Below, one piece after another: positions 1 to 9,792 of a stretch of DNA of 64,000 bases. The notes under the pieces were generated by a model. The model was not told where the DNA came from, made no database searches, and saw only the letters and a program-made list of their open reading frames with translations. Numbering within the stretch: position 1 is the first letter of the stretch; the number at the start of each line of letters is the position of its first letter. Both the position numbers and the translations under genes were made by a program. The DNA comes from Amphimedon queenslandica (taxonomy: Eukaryota > Porifera > Demospongiae > Haplosclerida > Niphatidae): NCBI RefSeq assembly GCF_000090795.2, contig NW_003546264.1, positions 140,191-204,190 on the forward strand, written 5' to 3'.

Positions 1-2618
1 TTCAAGGAGGGGAACTGATAGCGACTTGTCTTTAACTTTCATTACAGTTTCTTTAGTCGGTAGAGTAACTTGTACCGCCACAAACTTAGTGCCTCCACTG
101 GAGGTACGAACCATTTGAAGAGGAGGGATTGAGGCTACAGAGGACGTGAGGTCTTCACTCTGAGTTCTCTCATGACCCGAGAATTGAGATTCTCCGTTAG
201 AAGCTGTTAGGAATGGTGAGGGTTTCTTGTGGTAAGATTTCATGGCCGGTTGACCAGTGCTGGGGCTCTGCTGGTCAGAGAATGATGAAGATGAGGTGAG
301 GGTTTGTTTCTCAGGAGAAGCATGTCTTCTTGTTGAGAGAAGATTGTGAGTTGGTTTATTTTCTTTACTTTTATCATCATCATCTTTGCCTTCCTTAAGC
401 GATGACACTATTGCCTTCAATTCAGAATTCTCCTTCTCCAATTTCTTAATTTTCAGCTTCAGCTCATGTCCACGGACATCTCTAGTGACCATTTCTCTTT
501 TTAATTGACTAAGAGACGTCTCCAACCCATCGCTGTTACTTATTAACGTACGGACTTCACTCATGAGTGCCTTGTTCTCAGACCTGAGGAAATCCATCTC
601 CTGCTTCTCCTTTAGCACTGCCTTCACTTCCTTCCCTTTCAGCGAGGCCGTGAGACTGTCCCTCTCGCTCCGGAGTGTCTCCAGCTCATACTTGAGTCCT
701 TCTCCTTCGCTCTCCAGAAGCTCCTTCTCTCGTGTTGTCAGTTGAAGTGCTTGTAGGGTTTCTTGGAGTTTAACGCTGGACTCCTCTTTGTTAATAGTCT
801 CCTTCAGTAATGCTTCTCTCTTCTCTTCTTGGTGTCTCAGTTCTTCTCGTAGCAGCTCCAGCTGGCGTCCAAGTTCAGACTTTTCTTCCATTGTAAGTTT
901 AAGAGTCATTTGGAGTCTTTCAAAGTCAAAGTTAGCTCCGCCCAGTGGGTGGAGCTCATCAGTCCGACCCTCAGACTTACGAGTGAGTAAACTGCTGATG
1001 TCATGCTCAGAAAGAGAACCTTCCAGCGAGAGGTTTGACGCAGAATGAAAACCCGGTCTCTTGAGTCTCGGACTCTGATCAATAGAGCTTCCACTACCAT
1101 TCTTGTTACCCATATTCTGCTTGCGACCCGATGAGCGTCGCAAACCAAAAAACGACTTTTTCTTAGATTTTTGAGGTGAGGCGGAAGGGGGAGAGTGGGC
1201 GGAGTTTGAAGCAGCTGCAAGACTAGTGGTAGCTTGCTCCAGCTGCTGGAGCTGTATCAGGTTCTGTTGTCTGAGGCTGTCCACCTCTCCCTCTAGTATC
1301 AGGACTTTAGATCGCAACTCAGAATTATCAGTCTTTAGACGATAAGAAACCTGCTGTTCCTCAAGGAGACGCTCTAGAGTACTTCGTTGGGAGTGCTCTC
1401 CTAATATGAAAGGTGGTTCTGATGTCTCAGAGATACATCGTTGATGAACTGGTAGGTGGGACACCGATATCAGTGGTACATCGGACGAGTGGTGAGTGGC
1501 CATTTGTAACTCTTTGAGCTGTCGTCTGAGGTCACTTATCTCCTTGTCTCTTTCTATCAACAAGGAACTCATTGCATCAGTGGAAGAAGGACTCCTGTTA
1601 ATAATAATAATAATAAATAAATAATGAGAGCTATACTTACTTTGGTTCTACGACAACTGAAAAACCCTTTCTCTTTCTCCCTCTCTCTTTATCATTGTCA
1701 GGATGGCAGTCAGCTTCGTCAAGACTTTTGAGACAATTTCTATTCTCTTCTTGGAGTCTCTTTAGAGGAGAAGACCTTGACTGGACCACGTGAAAAGGAG
1801 ACACATCACTTTCCTACAAGAGGGAGAGAGAGAGAGAGGGGGGGAGAGAGAGAGAGGGAGAAGAGAAAGAGAGGGGGAGGAGAGAGGGGGAGGATGATTG
1901 ATATAACATGGCAAGAGGTGGGAGACAAGACCAAATAATTAAATAATTAAAATGACATGTAACTGTTGATATTGGCATGTACATTCATCAATAGTCATTA
2001 CAAGAAATAATTACTTATTATTATTATTATTATTATTACTTGGCTTTGAGTTGAGTGATGAGGTGTGGTCATTTTATCACTTTCGTTTGGATCAAAAGAT
2101 GAACCATCTAAATATTAAAACACGCACATACACATTGTACAGTACATCTTTACAAATACTGTACACTTACCTGATAATGATGACACTGAGGACTTGTTGC
2201 TTCTCTTCTTACCAGCTGTACCTTAAATATAAATAAGTGTAAATATTAGCATTGTTTGTTTGTTTGTTTGTTGTTGTTTACCTGAAGGTGACACGAGGGA
2301 TGAATCTGACTTCACTCTGTTGCGGGACTTTGACATGATTAGTGGTCCTGAATATGGAATCATTAATTAAATAAATAAATTATAATTCAAACACTTATTT
2401 CTCTTACAAATCACACCCTCTCCTGTCACAACATCCAAAATAAATAATAATCTTTTTAATATGATTCTGATCTTAATCAATTGAGTGTTAACTGTCTCAA
2501 GACCACACCCACTCATTAATTTACTTGATGACGATGGGGCCTTGTCTTCTAGTGTGATGTAGTTCAATAGTATCACTGGTTCATCATCAAAACCAATGTT
2601 GGGAGGTAGGTCGGCCAT
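1..2618 (-). CDS. Coiled-coil protein, 5' part (runs off window)
   Basis: I do not recognise the family with certainty. The start ATG at 2618 opens MADLPPNIGFDDEP. Likely exons are 2525-2618, 2282-2347, 2171-2221, 1641-1813 and a long one from 1594 off the left edge. The large exon encodes heptad-rich helices (for example LRQQNLIQLQQLEQ), a basic stretch KSKKKSFFGLRRSSGRK, then more coiled coil and a Ser/Thr-rich region. The architecture recalls cytospin-like cytoskeletal proteins, but the diagnostic C-terminal domain would lie outside the window, so this is only a suggestion. Oddity: exon 2171-2221 ends in phase 1 while 1641-1813 is open only when entered in phase 0. A microexon is probably missing, or the first exons are joined differently. 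The long exon itself is convincing. Confidence 0.7.
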
Positions 2619-4293
2619 CTTTAACAGGGAGAGCTAAAAGAGAAGTTGTTTATTTATTTATTAATTTATTCAAAGCGTTGATCATTAACAATATCTTGTT
2701 AATTATTATAATTATTATTAGCCAAAACAAACACATAAATCACCTCTCCCTCTCCCTCTCTCTCTCCCTCTCTCTTCCCTCCCTCTCTCTCTCCCTCTCT
2801 CTCTCTCTCTCTTCCTTTCCCTCTCTCTCTCTCTTCCTCTTTCTCTCTCTTTCATCTCATTCCACAGGGAGACAGTACACATACATCAATCCTCATACTG
2901 TAGTAGATACAATGGAGTGAAGTGTGGATACGTACACTGGACTGTGTGTACATGTACTAGCTGATGATCCAATGGGTAAGATAGTTGAAATGTGATTGGA
3001 ATGTGTTATGGATGAGTATGAGAGAGAGAGAGAGAGACAGACTGTCTTATCCCGTCATCATATCACAATGACACATTAACAATATCATATAAAGTAAGTG
3101 ATAAAATTAATAAATAAATAAATAAATGCTGGTTAGATATAAATTATAGGTACATGTGCTATTAATAATGAAGTATAGTCTCTCTATAGCAGACAGAACG
3201 CACCTACTGTACCAATTACATTCCTTACTGTATAAAATAACTTCCACATAAAGGACACCTCTGTATAACAGAGACACTTTCTTGACGATTATATAGAGGC
3301 TAGTTTGTACAATTAGAATCCATTATTGTAAAATAAAGGAAGGCAAGGTGGGCTGTGAACATTATCAACAAGACGTAATAAATGTAACAAGACAACACAA
3401 CAACATGGAGGGACATTAGTCAAACAGCAGCTGCTTAAATCATAATGAAACTGGAGGGGAAATATCGTGAAAGTTAATACATTTATAGAAATTAAATAAA
3501 AGGTATTGTGAAATAGGGATAACCTTAAAGTAACAGAGAGAGAGAGAGAGAGGGACAAACAAGAGTGTGTATGTGTGATGGCAGGAATAAGAGGGAGTAT
3601 CAGCCAGTATAGTAACAACACATAAATTGAATTCTTTCATTATATAAGAGTTTATATATTGACAGAAATTCCTGACATACTTTAGTACAAGCCCCATTAT
3701 ATACAGCTGCAGGTACATATAAATACATGTACATGTATACATGTAGAAAAAAGAGGGAGGAAGGGAGACTGACACCTGCTGCGTACAAACAGATTTTGAA
3801 TACCATAATTTTTCAAAGTTTTAATAACAATATTCATAGTTTATTATTATTATTTTATCATTTATAATAATAGTAATATATTAATAGATACTGTAAGTAC
3901 ATGTGTCTGTATTTTACTAAAGAAAGAGATTGATATTTTTAGATGTAGCCTAGGATTTCATGACACTGCCAAGTTCATTAGAATGCAAATCATTTCGAAT
4001 TGAAGGAACAATAATCCTCACCTTTATTGCTGTGAACTGATACTCTGGAGCGGGAGAGAGAAGCTGTAATCCTAGAGCCTATTGTCTTTCCTTCTGTTAG
4101 CTGCTAGAGGAACTGGCCTTCTTCTTTCTTCATACCAATAGCATTCCAGGAGATGATTGATTGCGGGTAGGAGGGCGTGGGCGTTAGAAACCACACCTAC
4201 TCTAATTAATAATTCAATTCACAAAACCAAAATGAAATCACCAAAATATCCCAGACACAACAAATATAAAAGCATTTAAAACTATTAGTATAT
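2619..4293. other. Intergenic, simple repeats and a 3' UTR
   Basis: No gene seen. It holds a pyrimidine-rich CTCTCC tract (about 2742-2855), AT-rich microsatellites, one inverted-repeat element (3174-3309) and, near 4023-4028, a TTTATT that reads AATAAA on the minus strand. The last is a plausible poly(A) signal for the FERM gene ending at 4294. Short open frames here are low-complexity. Confidence 0.5.
3174..3309 (-). mobile_element. MITE-like inverted-repeat element, copy 1
   Basis: Related copies lie at 25867-26026 and 56999-57170, sharing a core with TACCAATTACATTCC and GGACACCTCTGTATAACAGA. The best copy (56999-57170) has about 28-bp terminal inverted repeats ending in TA, as in Tc1/mariner-derived MITEs. 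This copy is the most degraded, especially at its left end. It is non-coding. Confidence 0.6.
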
Positions 4294-7200
4294 TTATGAA
4301 TCATCACTACTACTGCTGCCGCTACTGGTCCGTTGCTTGGTTGAGCTAGTGCTTGCTCGGAGTAGAGGGCTGGGATAATGGTGGGGGGCACCTCCTGTAG
4401 AACCAGCTGTCCTTATGGTTACTTTAGGAGGGACTTCTAGCTTAATACCATCCAGTGGTGAATCAGATCCTGGGGGCTGCTCTTCTGTCACATCTTCATC
4501 AAAATCAAGAAAACTGAACCTGTATGATCATTCATAATATACAGATAGTGTGATATCATGGATAAGTATAGTAACCGCAAGGTTCTAGTTACAGTACCTT
4601 TCCTCCATGAGCTGGTCAAGGTTCTCAAAGGCAGGGTTCTCCCACATCTCTTCTTTTTGAAGTACCTCCTCTTCTTCTGGCGAAACCTGAATGATAATAA
4701 TAATAATTATTTTTATTATAATAATATTTAATATATATTTTTAAGTCCTACTAGTGGATTCTCAGTTATTTTATCTGCAAAGCACACTTCGCTGTATGTG
4801 AGTGACCCCGCCCTCTTGTGACCTCTCTTAGTCTCAGCAATGTTGAAATACTTTTTAAACTCAGAGCTCAAACTCTAATATAATTATTAATAAATTAATA
4901 ACAAGGATTACAGTGTAAATAATTTTGAAAAACCAGCAGCTGCTGGTGACTTACCCCAGCATCACTAAACTGATACTCCTGCTGTCCTAGCTGATATAAA
5001 GCAGGTGGAAATGACTCTCTCAGCTCCTGGTGACCTACCAAAAGCAAAATGTACTTAATTTAAATAGTTGGATCAGTTTTGATTGCAAAGTCCCCGTACT
5101 ATAGTACATGGTCTCAAGCCAAATTTTGCCAAAAATTGAAAAGTAGAAAATTCTTGATTTTTATTACATTTTCTGATACATATACATGTTCTTATGTTGT
5201 GTAGAAAGTTTGAACTAATTCCGATCAAAATTGGATTTTTTATGAATTTTAAAAGTTGCTCCAAAATCGGACAAAAGTCCCTGTACTATAGTACATGGTC
5301 TCGGGCCAAATTTTGTCAAAAATGGAAAGTAGAGAATTCTTCATTTTTATTATGTTTTCTGATACATATACATGTTCTTATGTTGTGTAGAAAGTTTGAA
5401 CTGATTCCAATCACATTTGGATTTTTTATGAATTTTTAAAGTTGCTCCAAAATCGGACAAAAGTCCCTGTACTATAGTACATGGTCTTGGGCCAAATTTT
5501 GCCAAAAATGGAAAGTAGAGAATTCTCATTTTTTTATTACATTTTTTGATACATATACATGTACTTATGTTGCGTAGAAAGTTTGAACTGATTCCGATCA
5601 TATTTGGATTTTTTATGAATTTTTAAAGTTCAGCATACACAATGAACATGCATTTGGTATATCCACCATTAGGTCCATTACCTTTCAAGCAGTCAACTAG
5701 GACACTCGAATAATCTTGTACTTGGACCTTTAGCCTTTCATCACCAAAAAATAGAGTAACAATGTCACCAATTTCATCCTACGAGGGGTGGGCAGAGCAT
5801 GATAGTAACCACTTGTGTAGGTGGGGCACATGGTCATGTGACCTTACCTGTTCCCAGTGCGTTAGTGAGGACATATCCCAGTCTTTGTTCTTCTTCTTAT
5901 TGTTCGAATGTAAAAATAATATCTAAAATGAAAATGAAAATAATAAAATATGAATAAAATGAATCACTTTTTCTTTTGATATTCCAACTAGCCCTTTCTC
6001 TTTTATTTCAGTGTTGCTGCAAGAGAAGAACTCCATTCCAAAGAGATGACAGGTGGACCACAACTTAATGAACCAGCACTTGCCGTCATTAGCTGTAGAA
6101 GAAGAGAGAGAGAGGGGGAGGGAGAGAGGTGAGAGTAATTATAGAATGTGCTATTATCATTAACCTGATAGTCCCTTCAATAGCTTGTAGTACAGGGACA
6201 CATCTTTAGCAATATTCTATACAAGTAAAGAGAGATGAACAAGTAAATACAAAGGACAGCTATCATGTATGTAATGGGAGAATACATCAAATGCTGTTTT
6301 CACTGTTCGTATACACATGTATTGCAACATTCATTAGTCCATTGAACAGTCTCCAGTTCACATATCACACACTATCTCTTTACATTATGTACATTAACGT
6401 ACTTTTGGCTTGTATTTAGGAGGTACTAGTAATCTTTTCAACTTTGTAAGAATATCTTGCGTCTCTCTAATAATAATCATTATTATTATTAACATTAAAT
6501 TTGTTATCAGTTGTTACTCTTTTGATACGAAGTCTCCTTTAGTTATTTGGCAGAGAAGTGCAATGAACTTAGGAATCAGCTCAGAACTTGACATCATTTC
6601 ACCAGCTAAGAACATAGCCCTGAGAAAAAACAAACAAACAAACAAACAAACAAATAAATAAATAAATAAATAAATAATATAATTACCTTGCTTGCTTGTA
6701 TAGCATTTCAGTTTCCTTTGATTCTCTGCATAATAATAATTAATAACAATTAATAATAATAACAATTAACATACTTCTCCAGGTCCATATGATAGTAATA
6801 TCTATACATCAGTATCAGTTCATCCTGTGGTGATACTTCTTGTTCTGTTAGAGTCTTTGACGGGTCAAGCCATGGGGTGTCAATACGAATCTGATACTTC
6901 TTTGACAGCTGTCTATAAAGAGAGAGGGAGAGGGAGGGAGGAATTTAAAGGGAAGGGACGTGACATTGCTGTTGCTGGTCTTTTTAGTACTTTTTCTTAG
7001 AAATGGCTACAATTTGCGACTTTCTTCTAAGTTTTCCACTCCCTGGTCTCTCAGAGCCACTAACTGGTTGTGTTACATCAGCACTAGCAGGTCTAACAAA
7101 CTGGAAGAGAGAAAGAAGCCATAAAGAAGACATCTTGTAACACTTATTACCTTTCTTCTTGCTTTGGGTGAGAGACTGCTTGAAGAAGTATCAGATAAGG

Positions 7201-7654
7201 AGGTGTGTAGAGTAAGGTCCTTTCTACCAGCAATGATTGGAGCTACAGAGAAGAAGGAAGATGTTGATAATAAAATTGTATAATGAACTTACACTTAGCT
7301 ATATCTTGCTTCACGGCAGGATGACTGTTAAAAATGTACAAATTATAGCTGCAGGTAGTTTGACAGCATTTTTCACTACTCACTGTTTGGTGATGGCATA
7401 GTCAACTGCAACAACAAGAGAAACTTCTTCCTATCAAATGAATAAATTAACAAATAAATAAATCAAAGTTATAAATAATGCATTTACTGGATGTCCCAAT
7501 GTTAGTTGTTTGCATATTGAGTTCACTAAATCCTTGACCTGGAGTGTTATTGCAAATAGTTTACAAGTGAAAGAGAATGTAGCCACTTACTGGTTGGGAT
7601 TCATCAAGTATGACAATCTTTGAAGATGCATCTAGAAACCTTTGATGATAAAAA

Positions 7655-7705
<51 letters not shown>

Positions 7706-8251
7706 GTGAACATGACTAACAACTAAGACATGTCTCAAATCATGAATAGACTATCATTAAAGAAACTGTATGATATTCATGATCTTCAACAAACATCAAT
7801 AATCAGCTCTACCTCAGTTTGTATGGGTTTAGTCTCCTCCTGTATTGCACACTAGCTGATCTTACTCCACGCAACAATCGACCAATTGGTCTATCTGCAG
7901 TCAGCCACATCTAAACAATAGACAGTCAATCAAGCACTGAATCAAGTGCATGTACATGTACACAATAAGATGCAGCCTTTCATGCAAACTACACTGTAAT
8001 CCTCACTTTGTTTTCAGTCCAATAGAGGGCATACTGGTCCTCTGGTTGTCTTAGGTTAGACTCAATGTGTTTGTATATGCTGTGAGATATCTCTGACAGC
8101 TTACTCATCCGGGATATCTGAAGAAAAAGAGTTGCCATTTTCAGTCACCACAAAATTACAAGGTACAGCTTTATACCTCCATAATGAATGAGGCTGTGTC
8201 ATCACCCGGTGATCTGTCTGGCTCATATTCTACTGTCAGTCTGAAGCTCAT
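4294..8251 (-). CDS. FERM-domain protein resembling a talin head without the rod
   Basis: About 620 residues in 21 exons: 8177-8251, 8007-8117, 7813-7910, 7591-7639, 7488-7538, 7384-7430, 7293-7324, 7151-7242, 6991-7100, 6775-6912, 6687-6725, 6518-6619, 6403-6466, 6165-6216, 5968-6092, 5848-5922, 5682-5778, 4955-5034, 4752-4872, 4598-4686, 4294-4519. F0 is visible as QYALYWTENKMWLTADRPIG, then F1 as RFLDASSKIVILDESQPVKD, the talin/kindlin hallmark WLDPSKTLTEQEV, F2 (LYKQARAMFLAGEMM...FIALLCQITKGDF) and F3, a PTB fold (KGLVGISKEKILFLHSN). Kindlins carry a PH domain inside F2 and none is present here. Talin's rod is also absent. The tail is acidic to Ser-rich with a WENPAFENL motif (NPxF). The likely role is at membrane or integrin-type adhesions, by family. 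The frame stays open upstream of the chosen ATG at 8251, so a longer N-terminus is possible. The sum of my boundaries is off by one base, so one junction is slightly wrong. Confidence 0.8.
5085..5632 (+). repeat. Tandem satellite type A, 3 units of ~186 bp (FERM gene intron)
   Basis: Three head-to-tail units, recognised by CCTGTACTATAGTACATGG at about 5094, 5281 and 5467 (spacing 187 and 186). Each contains the palindrome GTACTATAGTAC, then TTTTTATTACATTTTCTGATAC, and then GTGTAGAAAGTTTGAACTG. It lies wholly within the intron 5035-5681. Confidence 0.9.
7652..7701 (+). repeat. (GA)n microsatellite in FERM gene intron
   Basis: Uninterrupted GA dinucleotides for about 50 bp inside the intron 7640-7812. 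Read on the minus strand it becomes a CT tract within the intron. Confidence 0.9.
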
Positions 8252-9792
8252 GGCAATGATGGCGCCCACCCCAAAAGAGAGAAATTGGAGAAAGTCAAAA
8301 AGAGATACTGAGGGTGGAGCTCGTTGCTCCCGACAGGGCGTGGCTGGGTTTGAGCCACACCTACAAACGAGCTCCTCCTTTATCCGGAGGCAAGCATCGC
8401 CGACGGGTCGTTTGCTTGTGACAAGACAGAGACCGGCACTCAGAATTATAGAAGGACTAAAGATCCAGGAATTGAAGAAAGATGTTGGTGAGTCCTCTCT
8501 TGTCAAACGAAACGACACTGCCATGGTGGATCTGTCCCCCGGACAGGGAACTATCTTTAAGGAGCAAGTAAATAAAATTATATTTAGCATGTTAGCCCGT
8601 AGCTTTAGTTGTAGTTCTACTAGTTTGATTGTTAGCGCACAACTTCAGTTCATTGAACTTGTAAGTGAATGAAAAGTGACATATGATTAGTACTAAAGTG
8701 TGACATGTTAATGTTAATTCAATTAGAGCAGTACTTGGAATGTTCACTAGGTAAATCACGTTATCTTTTCCGTTACAGAACATTATTTTTAAATATTTAC
8801 ATGTAATGTATTATAAATCTCTCCCACCTCTTTCTCCTTCTTCTCTGTCTTTCCATGTAGCGTTTTTATTATTAGTCTAAATCATCATACCGAAATAGTT
8901 TCATTATTTACTTTCCCTAACTAACTAACCATCATGTAAATGCACCTACTGATAAAGCTTCCTCTCTTATAATATTGCACTAACTAATACTATGCTGTAC
9001 ATGTTCATGTATAATGAGAGCATTAATCCTTCCTATTTCCTTATAACTTGCCCCCATTGAGAGTAAACAGTAGTAGTTCATCATGTTGTTGGACTGGCAC
9101 TCCTTTTTACTATATAGAGTAACATTGACCAATCCATCAGCCAAATTATTTCATCAGAATCACTATACATGCAATACTGCTACTGAAAACAGAGCAGTGA
9201 TAAACAAATAAAACCCTTTTACAAACAAGCACTGCTTTGAATAAATTGGCATTATGGGATCACTTATAGTTTAAATTTAAATTTGCAAAAACATCTCTCA
9301 GTGGAATGACAATTAACTTGCAGTTATACAATTTGCAGCTAGCATATTATGAATACCAAACATACACTGTTTGGGTAGTACATCTTTATAATGACAAACA
9401 GGTCAAATATCAAGAGAAAGCAATTCATTGTTTCATTTTCAATTATAGTTTGAGGAATCTACAAAACAGCAACATCAGAGACTCATAAATATTATAATTG
9501 ACTATTAAATGAAATTATTTAAACATGATTACCTCCTAAACTGATTTGGTTTTATTTTGATGTTTACATAACTGAGCTGGTACAAGTTGCTTTCATGATG
9601 TTTGAACTGATTCCAAAAATTTTAAAGTTACTCCAAAATCGGGCCAAAGTCTCTGCACTGTAGTGCATGGTCTTGGGCTAAATTTTGGCAAAAATGAAAA
9701 GGAGAGAACTCTCCATTTTTATTACATTTTCTGATGCATATACATGTACTTGTGTTGCACTTTGATCTGATTATCATTATTATTATTCATAG
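8252..9792. other. Intergenic / divergent promoter region
   Basis: No confident gene. From 8252 to about 8590 the minus frame of the FERM gene stays open with no clear function, while the plus strand is also open (8184-8672). Both are unrecognised, and this stretch is less AT-rich than its surroundings. 8700-9590 is AT-rich with nothing recognised. 9599-9762 is a single satellite unit. The first exon of the Rab-effector gene should lie somewhere here but could not be identified. Confidence 0.4.
9599..9762 (+). repeat. Satellite type A, single diverged unit
   Basis: One unit with the core CTGCACTGTAGTGCATGG and the shared TTTTTATTACATTTTCTGAT. Both arms of the core palindrome are changed in step (GCACTGTAGTGC instead of GTACTATAGTAC), so it is still self-complementary except at the centre. 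Confidence 0.8.

Noticed and set aside
5073-5601. 60-83-codon open frames on both strands within the satellite arrays (also near 15704, 44133-44550, 55309, 60176)
   Set aside because: They lie inside introns of well-defined genes, repeat the same peptide unit by unit and vary by indels between copies. Treated as satellite, not genes.
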